DNA of 64,000 nucleotides, from positions 62,001-126,000 of the forward strand of contig NZ_WARX01000006.1 in the NCBI RefSeq assembly GCF_009720385.1, given 5' to 3'. Each line of letters starts with the position of its first letter. Positions within the stretch are counted from its first letter, which is position 1. The DNA is from Catellatospora vulcania (GTDB lineage: Bacteria; Actinomycetota; Actinomycetes; Mycobacteriales; Micromonosporaceae). Shown in pieces: positions 33,202 through 44,817 of this stretch. The position numbers and the translations under genes are program-made. The notes beneath the pieces were generated by a model. The model had not been told where the DNA came from and did not search any database. It saw nothing but the letters and a program-made list of their open reading frames with translations.

Positions 33202-34146
33202 CTACAGGCGCGCCAGATCCGCGGCGCCGACCAGGCCGGCCACGTTGCCCATCTTGGCGGCGCGGAGTTCGGCCACCGGGAGGCGGCCTCGTTGGGCGAG
33301 GCTGTCGAGGTAGGACTGGCGGGCGGGGGTCATCAGGAGGTCGCCGGCGTCGATGACGCCGCCGCCGACCACGAGGACCTGCGGGTCCAGGATCTGGACC
33401 AGGTCAGCCAGGCCCTGGCCGAGCCAGTAGCCGATCTGCGTGAACGCGTCGATCGCGATCTCGTCGCCGGCCTGGGCCGCCGCGGTGACGATCGGACCGG
33501 TGATGTTCTCCACCTTGCCGTCGGCCTTGCCCAGCAGCAGGGCCGCCCGCTCCGGCTCGGCCTGCGCACCCGCGCGGGCGAAACGGACCAGGGCGTTGCC
33601 GCTGGCGTACTGCTCGATGCAGCCGTGCCGGCCGCACCCGCAGACGTGACCGTCGGGCACCGCGAGCATGTGCCCGATCTCGGCTGCGATGCCGTGCGCG
33701 CCGCGCACGAGTGCGCCGCCGAGCACGATGCCGCCGCCGATGCCGGTGCCGACGGTGAACATCACCATCGAGTCCTCGGCGTCGGCCGCCGCGCCGTAGC
33801 GGAACTCCGCCCACGCCGCCACGTTCGCGTCGTTCTCCACCACGACGGGCAGGTTCACCGCCTTGGCGACATAGTCGCGCAGCGGCTCGTCACGCCAGGC
33901 CAGATTCGGTGCGAAGAGCACCGTCGACCGGGTCGCGTCAATCCATCCGGCGGCGCCGATGCCGACCGCGTCCACCGAATGCTCGGCGGACAGATCCTTC
34001 ACCACATCGATGATCACGTCCCGGGTCGCGGCGACGTCGCCGGCCGGGGTGTCGCGACGGCATGTCGCGATCACGGTGCCGTCAGGATCGACCACACCGC
34101 CGAGCACCTTCGTGCCACCGATGTCCACGCCGATGGTGAGTGCCAC
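33202..34146 (-). CDS. glk: ROK-family glucokinase
   Basis: A 314-residue sugar kinase from GTG 34146. ATP-binding 'IGVDIGGTKVLGGVV', sugar-binding 'VENDANVAAWAEF' and 'EIGHMLAVPDG', and the ROK zinc motif C-G-C-G-R-H-G-C are all present. It phosphorylates glucose, feeding glycolysis through the phosphofructokinase at 17982. In Streptomyces the homologue also mediates glucose repression. It heads a leftward group with the EEP protein beyond a hairpin, and follows the Cys-cluster protein gene after 120 nt. Confidence 0.9.
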   Translation of the reverse strand: MALTIGVDIGGTKVLGGVVDPDGTVIATCRRDTPAGDVAATRDVIIDVVKDLSAEHSVDAVGIGAAGWIDATRSTVLFAPNLAWRDEPLRDYVAKAVNLPVVVENDANVAAWAEFRYGAAADAEDSMVMFTVGTGIGGGIVLGGALVRGAHGIAAEIGHMLAVPDGHVCGCGRHGCIEQYASGNALVRFARAGAQAEPERAALLLGKADGKVENITGPIVTAAAQAGDEIAIDAFTQIGYWLGQGLADLVQILDPQVLVVGGGVIDAGDLLMTPARQSYLDSLAQRGRLPVAELRAAKMGNVAGLVGAADLARL

Positions 34147-34269
34147 GGCCGAACCCTTTCTTGCTGGGCTTGCCGGCGGTGACGCTTTTGGGGAGCCACG
34201 CCGTGCTACTTGGGCAACACCCTAACGCCGGAAGGACCCCCGGCGAGCGTCGCCCGCCGAAGATCGGTC

Positions 34270-34812
34270 TCACAACTCCGGCGGCGGGTGCGGCTCAGCC
34301 TTGCGAACGGCCTTTTTTGCTGCTTTAACCCGTACGGGTGACGGGGGTGTTTCGGGTTCGGAAACAGACGGTGTCGGGTTAGTGACAACTTTCTTGACGA
34401 TCTTCTTGACCGCCTTCTTGGCCATCGGCCGGGCAGGCGGGGCGTCCGCCGAGGCGGCACCCTCCGGACCCTCATCCGCGGCTGCGCTCCCGCCCGCAGG
34501 TGCGCCCTCACCCGCGCCCGGGTGCGCCGTGGCGTCGCGCCATGCCGCATCGCCGGGACGGTGCGTGGACACGCTGCGCATGAAGCTGGCCAGGCCGGCG
34601 GCCAGGTCGCCGGCTCCGGTCGCGACCCGCTCCACCAGTTCCGGATCGGGGTCGCGGACCGCCGCGATCACCTTGCAGAGTGGACACACGCAGCACTCGG
34701 GCGAGCCCGTGGCCAGGTGCGGATTGGCGTTGGCAGCCAGCGTCGCGGCGGCGAGCACCGCCGCCACCAGCCGCTCCGCCTCCTCTCGGGCCGTGCCCGG
34801 TGAGATGTCCAT
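34270..34812 (-). CDS. Actinobacterial protein with CxxCPxC cluster and Lys-rich tail
   Basis: A 180-residue soluble protein. Residues 1-78 form a helical domain with 'TGSPECCVCPLCKVIAAVRDP' (cysteines at about 40, 41, 43, 46), which could bind zinc or a metal cluster. Residues 95-130 are Ala/Pro/Glu-rich. The tail has alternating Lys/Ala/Val stretches ('AKKAVKKIVKKVV' and 'VKAAKKAVRKAEP') like histone H1 or nucleoid-protein tails, so it may touch DNA or RNA. It resembles DUF5304-type proteins encoded beside SRPBCC and glucokinase genes in actinomycetes. Stop-to-start spacing to the upstream SRPBCC gene is 2 nt, so they are co-transcribed. Confidence 0.7.
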   Translation of the reverse strand: MDISPGTAREEAERLVAAVLAAATLAANANPHLATGSPECCVCPLCKVIAAVRDPDPELVERVATGAGDLAAGLASFMRSVSTHRPGDAAWRDATAHPGAGEGAPAGGSAAADEGPEGAASADAPPARPMAKKAVKKIVKKVVTNPTPSVSEPETPPSPVRVKAAKKAVRKAEPHPPPEL

Positions 34813-34814
34813 GC

Positions 34815-35258
34815 TCAGGCCGCCTCGACCTGCTTCTTGAGCTCCTTCAGGGCGGTATCCATGATCGCCTTCTCGGCCTTCTTCTTGAACATGCCGAGCA
34901 TGCCGATCGAGAGGTCCACCGACAGCGTGTAGGTCACCGTGCAGGTGCCGTCGCCGTTGTCGGTGATGTCATAGGACCCGTCCTGCGCCTTCTGCATCTT
35001 GGACGGCGCGACCAGGTGCCACTCGATCCGCGAGATGTCCTCGGCGTAGTCGTAGTGCAGCGTGTACTCGTCCTGCACGATGCCCGCGTCGATGACGAAG
35101 CGCACGGTGGCCGGATAACCGTCCTCGTACTCCTCGAGCACCTCAGCGGCCTTGATGGCCTGGGTCCACCGGGGATACGAGGGGTAGTCGCAGATGACCT
35201 CGGCGATGCGAGCCGGGTCGGCGTTGATCACGATCGACTGGGAGGAGGATTCCGCCAT
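34815..35258 (-). CDS. SRPBCC / polyketide cyclase-like protein (Rv2185c-like)
   Basis: A 147-residue START-like helix-grip protein: 'SIVINADPARIAEVICDYPSYPRWTQAIKAAEVLEE' at the start, a run of paired strands, and a long C-terminal helix 'KKKAEKAIMDTALKELKKQVE'. Such proteins bind hydrophobic ligands in a deep pocket. It corresponds to Rv2185c (TB16.3) in position next to fadD15. TAGCCT lies 7 nt before ATG 35258, so the mRNA is probably leaderless. It is divergent from the acyl-CoA ligase gene, which supports a lipid-related role without proving it. Confidence 0.82.
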   Translation of the reverse strand: MAESSSQSIVINADPARIAEVICDYPSYPRWTQAIKAAEVLEEYEDGYPATVRFVIDAGIVQDEYTLHYDYAEDISRIEWHLVAPSKMQKAQDGSYDITDNGDGTCTVTYTLSVDLSIGMLGMFKKKAEKAIMDTALKELKKQVEAA

Positions 35259-35265
35259 GAACAGC

Positions 35266-35271
35266 AGGCTA
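35266..35271 (-). promoter_or_regulatory. TAGCCT -10 element, leaderless start of SRPBCC gene
   Basis: On the minus strand TAGCCT is followed by 7 nt and ATG 35258; no ribosome binding site. Confidence 0.55.
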
Positions 35272-35452
35272 CCCGTAGCGGCCGGGGCATAGCCGACCCG
35301 CCACGACGGACGCGTGGCAACCGGTCGGAACAGGGACAGCGTTTGCAGTGGGACCGGGACGACGTTCTACAGTGCCGGGGGCGGCAGCGGCGCTTGCCGC
35401 CGGGCGGCGCGGACGCGCCAGATGCCCGAACGAGCAGCTCAAGGAGCGTTTG

Positions 35453-37237
35453 GTGCGGCAGTTTTCGCAGGCCCCGGCGGTGATCGTCGACGACACCGAC
35501 CGCTTGACCGACCCGGTGTGGGACAACGCGGCACAGACGCCCCAGCTGGTGCAGTTCTCCCGCCGCGCGGGGACCGGCTGGGCGGACGTCACCTGTGCGG
35601 AGTTCCACGCCGAGGTGGTGGCCATGGCGCGCGGCCTGGTCGCCGCGGGTGTGCAGCCCGGCGAGCGGGTGGCGCTGATGAGCCGCACCCGGTTCGAGTG
35701 GACGCTGATCGACTACGCGATCTGGGCGTGCGGCGCGGTCACCGTGCCGATCTACGAGACCTCCAGCGCCGAGCAGGTGCAGTGGATCCTGGCCGACTCC
35801 GGCGCGGTGGCCTGCTTCACCGAGACCGCGGCGCACACCGCCACGGTGCGCGAGGCGGCCCCTGGCCTGCTGCGGCTGTGGCAGATCGAGGGTGGGGACC
35901 TGTCCACGCTGGTCACCCGGGGTGAGAGCGTCGACGCGGCCGAGATCGAGACGCGGCGCAAGTCGGGCAGCGCCGACGACCCGGCGACCATCGTCTACAC
36001 CTCCGGGACCACCGGCCGGCCCAAGGGCTGCGTGCTGACGCACCGCAACATGCTCTCCGACATCGGCAACGCCATCCCGGCCCTGGACATCCTGTTCCAG
36101 CCGGGCTCCTCGACGGTGCTGTTCCTGCCGCTGGCGCACGCGTTCGCCCGGCTGCTGCAGATCGGCGTGGTGCAGGGCCGGGTGCGCACCAGCCACACCG
36201 CCGACGTGAAGAACCTGGTCGAGGACCTGGGCGCGTTCCAGCCGACGTTCCTGCTGAGCGTGCCGCGGGTGTTCGAGAAGGTCTACAACAGCGCGCGGCA
36301 GAAGGCGCACGGCTCCGGCAAGGGCGCGATCTTCGACCGGGCCGAGGCCGTCGCGATCGCGTACAGCCAGGCCCTGGAGACGCCCTCCGGCCCCGGTGTG
36401 GGCCTGAAGATCAAGCACACGGTCTTCGACAAGCTGGTCTACGGCAAGCTGCGGGCCGCCCTGGGCGGGCGCTGCCACAGCGCGATCTCCGGCGGCGCGC
36501 CGCTGGGCGACCGGCTGGGCCACTTCTTCCGCGGCGTCGGGCTCAACGTGCTGGAGGGGTACGGGCTGACCGAGACCTCGCCCGCGATCACCTTCAACCG
36601 GGCGAACGCGCAGCGCATCGGCACCGTCGGCCAGCCGCTGCCCGGGGTGACCGTCGCCATCGCCGACGACGGCGAGATCCTCGCCCGCGGCGAGGTCATC
36701 TTCCCCGGTTACTGGAACAACCCGGCGGCCACCGCCGAGGCGATCGACGCCGACGGCTGGTTCCACACCGGAGACCTGGGCTCGCTGGACGACGACGGCT
36801 TCCTGCGCATCACCGGGCGCAAGAAAGAGATCATCGTGACGGCGGGCGGCAAGAACGTCGCGCCGGCCGTGCTGGAGGACCGGGTCCGCGCCCACGCGCT
36901 GGTCAGCCAGTGCATGGTGGTCGGTGACCGGCAGCCGTTCATCGCCGCGCTGGTCACCATCGACCCCGAGGCGCTGCCGGGCTGGCTGTCCGCACGCGAC
37001 CGTCCGGACACGCCCGTTTCGGACCTGGTCGACGACGCCGACCTGCGCGCCGAGATCCAGGCCGCGGTCACCGACGCCAACAAGGCCGTGTCGGCGGCCG
37101 AGGGCATTAAGGTCTTCACGATCCTGCCCCGTGACTTCACCGAGGCAACCGGCGAACTGACCCCGTCGCTGAAGGTCAAGCGCGCGGTCGTGATGAAGGA
37201 GTACGCGGAGGAGATCAATGACATCTACCACCGCTGA
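35453..37237 (+). CDS. fadD15: Long-chain fatty acid-CoA ligase, FadD15-like
   Basis: A 594-residue adenylate-forming ligase. GTG 35453 follows AAGGAG by 6 nt; the longer frame from 35348 has an arginine-rich leader and is rejected. The P-loop 'TIVYTSGTTGRPKGCVLTHRN', 'PLAHAFARLLQIG', 'GYGLTETSPAITFNR', 'WFHTGDLGSLDDDGFLRITGRKKEIIVTAGGKNVAP' and a C-terminal lysine in 'LTPSLKVKRAVV' are present. It activates long-chain fatty acids to acyl-CoA. The stop overlaps the start of the histidine kinase gene by 20 nt, suggesting linked expression. Confidence 0.88.
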   Translation: MRQFSQAPAVIVDDTDRLTDPVWDNAAQTPQLVQFSRRAGTGWADVTCAEFHAEVVAMARGLVAAGVQPGERVALMSRTRFEWTLIDYAIWACGAVTVPIYETSSAEQVQWILADSGAVACFTETAAHTATVREAAPGLLRLWQIEGGDLSTLVTRGESVDAAEIETRRKSGSADDPATIVYTSGTTGRPKGCVLTHRNMLSDIGNAIPALDILFQPGSSTVLFLPLAHAFARLLQIGVVQGRVRTSHTADVKNLVEDLGAFQPTFLLSVPRVFEKVYNSARQKAHGSGKGAIFDRAEAVAIAYSQALETPSGPGVGLKIKHTVFDKLVYGKLRAALGGRCHSAISGGAPLGDRLGHFFRGVGLNVLEGYGLTETSPAITFNRANAQRIGTVGQPLPGVTVAIADDGEILARGEVIFPGYWNNPAATAEAIDADGWFHTGDLGSLDDDGFLRITGRKKEIIVTAGGKNVAPAVLEDRVRAHALVSQCMVVGDRQPFIAALVTIDPEALPGWLSARDRPDTPVSDLVDDADLRAEIQAAVTDANKAVSAAEGIKVFTILPRDFTEATGELTPSLKVKRAVVMKEYAEEINDIYHR

Positions 37238-38933
37238 GCGCCCGAAGCGCCGCCTGCGGCGCATCCCGGCCTCACAGCTGATCGCGGTCGCCGTGCGCGG
37301 CACCATGCTGCTGCTGGTGGGCGTGCTGATCATGGCGGCCACCAAGGACTGGTCCGAGCTGCGCTGGGTCGCCCTGCTGGCGCTGGCCGGGCTGCCGGGC
37401 GTGCTCACGCCCCGGCACAACGTGCTCGCACCGCTGGGCCGGTTCGCCGAGACGGTGCTGGTCGGCCTGGGCGCGAGCGCCGTCGCGCTGGCCGCCGACC
37501 AGATGTACTCGCTTTCGGACGGCGCGGGCGCCTCGGCGATCCTGCCCTACCTGGCCGTGCCGATCACCGCGGCGATGCTCAACCACCGCCCGCTGGAGTC
37601 GGCGGGGCTGCTCAGCGCCGCCGCGCTGACGCTGGCCGTGGCGGGCTGGCTGACCGTGCTGCCGGACGGCACCCGGCAGCTGAGCCACTTCGGCTACCTG
37701 GCGGCCTGCGCGCAGTGGCTGATCCTGGCCGCGGTCGGCACCATCACCACCGGCGCCATGCAGCGGGCCGCGCTGATCCGCCGCACCCCCCAGCCGTACG
37801 CGGAGGCCACCCGCCTGCTCACCCAGCTGCGCCAGGTGGCCCGCCAGCTGCCCGGCGCGACCCTGGACCCGGGCAGCATCGCCGAGCACCTGCTGGAGGA
37901 GCTGCGCCCGATCGGGCGGCCCCAGCGGGCCGCGGTGCTGGCCGCCAGCGGCGCGGGCCGCCTGGTGGTGCTCGCCCAGTTCGGCGTGGAGGCCGACGAC
38001 ACCTCGACCCGGGCCGCCTGGGAGACCAGCCTCGACGCCGACTCGGCCATCGCCGACGCGTGGGCCAGCCAGCAGCCGCAGGTCTCCGGGCGCTCCCAGC
38101 TGCGCTCCTTCGACCAGACCGGGCCGGTCTCGGCCCTGGTGGTGCCCCTGATCGCCGGGGTGCGCACGGTGGGCCTGGTGGCCCTGGAACGCGACGGCAC
38201 GAACGGCTACCCGCCGGCGCTGACCGGCCGGATCGTCTCCGCGGCCACCCCGGCGGCGCTGCGGCTGGAGGCCGCGCTGCTGTTCGAGGAGGTCCGCTCG
38301 ATCGCCACGAACGAGGAGCGCCAGCGGCTGGCCCGCGAGATCCACGACGGCGTGGCCCAGGAACTCGTGATGATCGGGTACGGCGTGGACAACGCCAAGG
38401 CCATGCTGCCCGAGGGGGCCGAGGACACCGCCGAGGAGCTGCGCGTGCTCCGGGCTGAGATCACCCGGGTGATCACCGAGCTGCGGCTGAGCCTGTTCGA
38501 GCTGCGCAGCGAGGTGGACCGGCACGGCGGGCTCACCGCGGCCATCGCGGAGTTCGCCCGGATCTCGGGCAACCAGGCCGGGCTGAAGGTGAACCTGTCG
38601 TTGGACGAGGCGGGCCGGCTGCCGGCCTCGATCGAGTCCGAACTGCTGCGGATCGCCCAGGAGGCGATCACCAACGCCCGAAAGCATGCGAATGCCGCGA
38701 ATCTATGGGTGACCTGCACCGTTGACCCGCCGTACGGCCTGATCGAAGTGTCCGACGACGGCAAGGGCATACCCGATGAGCGTACGGACGGACGCTACGG
38801 TCTTGCGATCATGGCAGAGAGGGCGGAACGTATCCGGGGCCGACTCGAGATCAGGCCTCGAGACCCGGTGGGCACCACCGTCGCCGTGGTCGTGGGCGGT
38901 TCCTCTCGACAAGAGGGCCGGGCGGCGCGATAA
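37218..38933 (+). CDS. NarL-type sensor histidine kinase with GAF domain
   Basis: A 571-residue kinase. Five or so membrane helices occupy about 18-180, a GAF domain about 195-350, then the HisKA_3 dimerisation region with phospho-acceptor H376 in 'LAREIHDGVAQELVMIGYG', and an HATPase domain ending in 'SDDGKGIPDERTDGRYGLAIMAERAERIRG'. The N box is 'IAQEAITNARKHANA'. It should autophosphorylate and pass phosphate to the LuxR-type regulator 54 nt downstream. Signal unknown; the membrane part could sense lipid or redox state. It overlaps the fatty acyl-CoA ligase gene, a possible hint. Confidence 0.88.
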   Translation: MTSTTAERPKRRLRRIPASQLIAVAVRGTMLLLVGVLIMAATKDWSELRWVALLALAGLPGVLTPRHNVLAPLGRFAETVLVGLGASAVALAADQMYSLSDGAGASAILPYLAVPITAAMLNHRPLESAGLLSAAALTLAVAGWLTVLPDGTRQLSHFGYLAACAQWLILAAVGTITTGAMQRAALIRRTPQPYAEATRLLTQLRQVARQLPGATLDPGSIAEHLLEELRPIGRPQRAAVLAASGAGRLVVLAQFGVEADDTSTRAAWETSLDADSAIADAWASQQPQVSGRSQLRSFDQTGPVSALVVPLIAGVRTVGLVALERDGTNGYPPALTGRIVSAATPAALRLEAALLFEEVRSIATNEERQRLAREIHDGVAQELVMIGYGVDNAKAMLPEGAEDTAEELRVLRAEITRVITELRLSLFELRSEVDRHGGLTAAIAEFARISGNQAGLKVNLSLDEAGRLPASIESELLRIAQEAITNARKHANAANLWVTCTVDPPYGLIEVSDDGKGIPDERTDGRYGLAIMAERAERIRGRLEIRPRDPVGTTVAVVVGGSSRQEGRAAR

Positions 38934-38987
38934 CGTGTGTCACCCGCACAGCCAGAGCGCGGGTGCCAGAAGGGGAGAAAAGCGGGC

Positions 38988-39659
38988 ATGTCTACCAGTA
39001 CTGTGCCGACAGGGCGCACCAAAGTCCTGCTCGTCGATGATCATGACCTGATCCGCAAGGGGCTTCGCCACGCATTCGAGCGGGACCGCCAGTTCGAGGT
39101 CGTCGGCGAGGCCAGCACCGCGGCCGAGGCGGTTCGCCAGGCCGGCGCCCTGCACCCCGACGTGGTGATCATGGACCTCCGCCTGCCCGACGGCAGCGGC
39201 CTGGAGGCCACCCGCACGCTGCGCAAGTCCAGCTCGACCATGGGCATCGTGGTGCTGACCATGTACGCCGGCGACGACCAGCTCTTCGGTGCGCTGGAGG
39301 CCGGTGCCAGCGCGTTCGTGCCCAAGACCGCCCCGGCCGACGAGGTCGTCGCGGCGGCCCGCCACGCGGCCAGCGCGCCCAGCGCGTTCACCGCCGCGGA
39401 CCTGGCCGAGGCCATGAAGCGCCGGCTGACCCCGAGCGGCCCGCAGCTGAGCCCCCGTGAGGGCCAGGTGCTCAAGCTGCTCGCCGAGGGCATGAGCGTG
39501 TCCGGCATCGCCAAGCAGCTGTTCGTCAGCGAGTCGACGGCCAAGACGCACATCTCGAAGCTCTACGAGAAGCTGGGCGCCGCCAACCGCGCCCAGGCCC
39601 TGATGACCGCGCTGCGCCTCGGCCTGCTGCAGGCGCCCGACGCCCCGAACCTGTCCTGA
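38988..39659 (+). CDS. LuxR/NarL-family response regulator
   Basis: A 223-residue regulator from ATG 38988 with AAGGGGAGA upstream. Receiver domain 11-130 has acidic D18/D19, phospho-acceptor D63 in 'VVIMDLRLPDGSG', and the conserved Lys in 'FVPKTAPADEV'. A LuxR-type HTH is at about 155-215 ('LSPREGQVLKLLAEGMSVSGIAKQLFVSESTAKTHISKLYEKLG'). It is the partner of the kinase encoded immediately upstream. The stop overlaps the next start as TGATG. Confidence 0.9.
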   Translation: MSTSTVPTGRTKVLLVDDHDLIRKGLRHAFERDRQFEVVGEASTAAEAVRQAGALHPDVVIMDLRLPDGSGLEATRTLRKSSSTMGIVVLTMYAGDDQLFGALEAGASAFVPKTAPADEVVAAARHAASAPSAFTAADLAEAMKRRLTPSGPQLSPREGQVLKLLAEGMSVSGIAKQLFVSESTAKTHISKLYEKLGAANRAQALMTALRLGLLQAPDAPNLS

Positions 39660-40177
39660 TGGGGCGGCACGCCCACGCCAGCGGCGACGAGCTGCTCACC
39701 GACTGGCGGACCGACCGGCTGGGTGCTGCCCGGCGCGGCGACAACCCCCTCGTCATGGCCAAGCTCAACAGCGGGTACGCCGTCTTCGGCGACACGCAGC
39801 ACCTGCCGGGCTACTGCGTGCTGCTGTCCGACGTGGACGGCGCCGACCACCTCACCGACCTGACCCGCACCCAGCGGGCGGACTTCCTGGCCGACATGGG
39901 CCTGCTCGGTGAGGCGGTCTTCGCCGCCTGCAACGGTTTCGACCCCGCGTTCCGCCGGCTCAACTACGAGATCCTCGGCAACTCGCTGCACCACCTGCAC
40001 GCGCACATCCACCCCCGCTACTCGTGGGAGGCGCGCGAGTTCCGCGACGCTCCCGTGTGGAGGTACCCGAACGAGGTGCGCTTCGCCGAGGAGCACGACA
40101 CCCTCGTCTCCCCGAAGGCGGAGGAGTACGACCAGCTCCGCGAGGCCATCACGGCCGAACTGGCCCGCCTGGCCTGA
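39659..40177 (+). CDS. HIT-family hydrolase
   Basis: A 172-residue histidine-triad protein translated from an ATG overlapping the regulator stop (TGATG). The triad is H114-A-H116-I-H118 in 'NSLHHLHAHIHPRY', with N108 and an upstream 'LPGYCVLLSDVDG'. HIT enzymes hydrolyse or transfer nucleotidyl groups, for example diadenosine tetraphosphate or AMP-lysine compounds. Coupling to a two-component system is noteworthy, but the role there is unknown. A terminator hairpin follows. Confidence 0.85.
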   Translation: MGRHAHASGDELLTDWRTDRLGAARRGDNPLVMAKLNSGYAVFGDTQHLPGYCVLLSDVDGADHLTDLTRTQRADFLADMGLLGEAVFAACNGFDPAFRRLNYEILGNSLHHLHAHIHPRYSWEAREFRDAPVWRYPNEVRFAEEHDTLVSPKAEEYDQLREAITAELARLA

Positions 40178-40189
40178 GCCGATACGCCC

Positions 40190-40226
40190 GAAAGGGGCCC
40201 GACCGCGCTGCGGCCGGGCCCCTTTC
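40190..40226 (+). terminator. Terminator after HIT gene
   Basis: GAAAGGGGCCCG (40190-40201) pairs perfectly with CGGGCCCCTTTC (40215-40226) around a 13-nt loop, 13 nt after the stop. Confidence 0.85.
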
Positions 40227-40322
40227 GTGTCAGCAGCGGGCTCCGCATGTTTCCGTCCTGCTCCCGCCGGGCAGGGATCTGTGGGACATTAGCGAAAGAT
40301 CCTGAGGGGCGGTGAGCGCCCG

Positions 40323-41801
40323 ATGGGCGAGAAGGTGCAGCAGCACGTCTTCACCCGCGCGGACCGCGCGCAGTACCGGGAGAAGGTCCGCCGGTGCCTG
40401 GACGTGTTCGCGCTGATGCTGGGCGAGTCCCAGTTCGAGTTCGAGCGACCGCTCACCGGGCTGGAGATCGAACTCAACCTCGTCGACGCGACCGGCCACC
40501 CGTCCATGCGCAACGCCGACGTGCTCGCCGCCATCGCCGACCCGGCCTTCGTCACCGAACTCGGCCAGTTCAACATCGAGATCAACATCCCGCCGCGGGA
40601 GCTGGCCGGAGGCGGGCTGACCGCGTACGAGGAGCAGATCCGGGCCAGCCTGAACGCCGCCGAGGGCAAGGCCCGCACGGTCGGCGCGCACACCGCGATG
40701 ATCGGGATCCTGCCGACGCTGCGGCCGGAGCACCTGACCGAGGCGTCGCTGTCGGCCAACCCCCGCTACGCGCTCATCAACGAGCAGGTGTTCGCCGCCC
40801 GCGGGGAGGACCTGCGGATCAGCATCGACGGGCCGGACCCGCTCACCGTCACCGCGGACACCATCGCCCCCGAGGCCGCCTGCACCAGCGCCCAGCTGCA
40901 CCTGCAGGTCAGCCCGGCGCAGTTCGGGGCGTACTGGAACGCCGCCCAGGCCATCGCCGGGGTGCAGCTGGCCATCGCGGCCAACTCGCCGTTCCTGTTC
41001 GGGCACGAACTGTGGCACGAGACCCGCATCCCCCTGTTCAAGCAGGCCACCGACACCCGCCCCGAGGAGATCAAGACCCAGGGGGTACGCCCCCGGGTCT
41101 GGTTCGGCGAGCGCTGGATCACCTCGGTGTTCGACCTGTTCGAGGAGAACGTCCGCTACTTCCCCGCGCTGCTGCCGATCAGCACCGAGGACGACCCCGC
41201 CGATCAGCTCGCCGGTGGCGAGGTGCCCGAGCTGACCGAGCTGCGCCTGCACAACGGCACCATCTACCGCTGGAACCGCCCCGTGTACGACGTGTCCGAC
41301 GGCATGCCGCACGTGCGCGTCGAGAACCGGGTGCTGCCGGCCGGCCCCACCGTCGTCGACACCATGGCCAACGCCGCGTTCTGGTTCGGCCTGGTGCGCA
41401 CGCTGGCCGAGGGCGGGCTGCCGGTGTGGTCCCGGATGCCGTTCCGGCAGGCCGACCAGAACTTCTACACCGGCGCTCGGCAGGGCATCGGCGCCCACCT
41501 GTTCTGGCCCGACCTCGGTTACGTCAGCGCGTACGAGCTGGTGCTGCGGCGGCTGCTGCCGCTGGCCCACCAGGGCCTGGAGAGCTGGGGCGTCGACTCG
41601 CGCGAGCGCGACCGGCTGCTGGGCATCATCGAGCAGCGCTGCCTGCTCCGCCGCAACGGCGCGACCTGGCAGATCGACACCGTGCACCGGCTGGAGCGCG
41701 GCGGCATGGACCGGCCGGAGGCGCTGCGCGAGATGCTGCTGCGTTACATGCGCCACATGCACGAGAACATCCCCGTGCACGAGTGGCCCCGCGAGGAGTG
41801 A
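40323..41801 (+). CDS. Glutamate-cysteine ligase family protein (GCS2-like)
   Basis: A 492-residue protein of the actinobacterial glutamate-cysteine ligase-like group. 'LTGLEIELNLVDATG' and 'QFNIEINIPPRELAGGG' contain the acidic metal-binding strands; 'HLQVSPAQFGAYWNAAQAI', 'ANSPFLFGHELWHETRIPLFKQA' and 'VRVENRVLPAGPTVVDTMANAAF' follow. Members have a carboxylate-amine ligase fold; the true substrate of this long form is not settled. ATG 40323 is preceded by a GGGCG/CGCCC stem that could partly hide the GAGGGG site, a possible control on translation. Confidence 0.75.
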   Translation: MGEKVQQHVFTRADRAQYREKVRRCLDVFALMLGESQFEFERPLTGLEIELNLVDATGHPSMRNADVLAAIADPAFVTELGQFNIEINIPPRELAGGGLTAYEEQIRASLNAAEGKARTVGAHTAMIGILPTLRPEHLTEASLSANPRYALINEQVFAARGEDLRISIDGPDPLTVTADTIAPEAACTSAQLHLQVSPAQFGAYWNAAQAIAGVQLAIAANSPFLFGHELWHETRIPLFKQATDTRPEEIKTQGVRPRVWFGERWITSVFDLFEENVRYFPALLPISTEDDPADQLAGGEVPELTELRLHNGTIYRWNRPVYDVSDGMPHVRVENRVLPAGPTVVDTMANAAFWFGLVRTLAEGGLPVWSRMPFRQADQNFYTGARQGIGAHLFWPDLGYVSAYELVLRRLLPLAHQGLESWGVDSRERDRLLGIIEQRCLLRRNGATWQIDTVHRLERGGMDRPEALREMLLRYMRHMHENIPVHEWPREE

Positions 41802-41895
41802 GCCGGGCCGAACCGGTCACGTTTCGAGAAGCAGCCCGCCCACGAGGTCACTTAGAGTGACCGACGTAAGCACTGCCTCGACTTCAGGAGATGCC

Positions 41896-42252
41896 ATGAC
41901 CGGCTCGCCCACCCAGGGAATCATGACCGTGTTGCACCCCGTGTCGGACCTCGCGGCGGCCAAAGCCGTGTACTCCGCGTTGCTCGGCATGGAGCCGACG
42001 GCCGATTCGCCCTACTACGTCGGTTTCGAGGCCGCCGGTCAGCAGATCGGGCTGGTGCCGGGCGGCGGGCCCCAGGGCATGACCTCGCCGGTGGCCTATT
42101 GGCACGTGGCCGACATCGAAGCCAAACTGGCCGAGGTGACCGCGGCGGGCGCGACGCTGAAGGAGGCCGCGCACGACGTGGGCGGCGGCCGGCTGGTGGC
42201 CACCGTCACCGACCCCGACGGCAACGTGCTCGGGCTGCTCCAGGACAGCTGA
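41896..42252 (+). CDS. VOC (glyoxalase/bleomycin-resistance fold) protein
   Basis: A 118-residue vicinal-oxygen-chelate protein; ATG 41896 has GGAG 5 nt upstream and is preferred over 41857. Two beta-alpha-beta-beta units are visible, 'VLHPVSDLAAAKAVYSALLGMEP' and 'WHVADIEAKLAEVTAAGATLKEAAHDVGGGRLVATVTDPDGNVLGLLQ'. Metal ligands His and Glu of active glyoxalases are only partly present, so it may bind a ligand rather than catalyse. It stands alone between the ligase gene and the UvrA2 gene. Confidence 0.8.
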   Translation: MTGSPTQGIMTVLHPVSDLAAAKAVYSALLGMEPTADSPYYVGFEAAGQQIGLVPGGGPQGMTSPVAYWHVADIEAKLAEVTAAGATLKEAAHDVGGGRLVATVTDPDGNVLGLLQDS

Positions 42253-42270
42253 GCGCCTCACGGAAACCGT

Positions 42271-42298
42271 CAGCCGCAGGCCGTATGGTCTGCGGCTG
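42271..42298 (+). terminator. Terminator after VOC gene
   Basis: CAGCCGCAGGCC (42271-42282) pairs with GGTCTGCGGCTG (42287-42298) with one wobble and a 4-nt loop, 18 nt after the stop. Confidence 0.75.
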
Positions 42299-42395
42299 AG
42301 GACGATCAGGCGCGCTGCTCGACGCCGGTGGGATCGAGCCCGGTGACGCCGACCACGGCCGCGCAGGCGGCCCGCCCCCGACAGATGGAGACACG

Positions 42396-44786
<2,391 letters not shown>

Positions 44787-44817
44787 CCCCGCCCGCCCGG
44801 ACCGCCCACCCGCCCCA

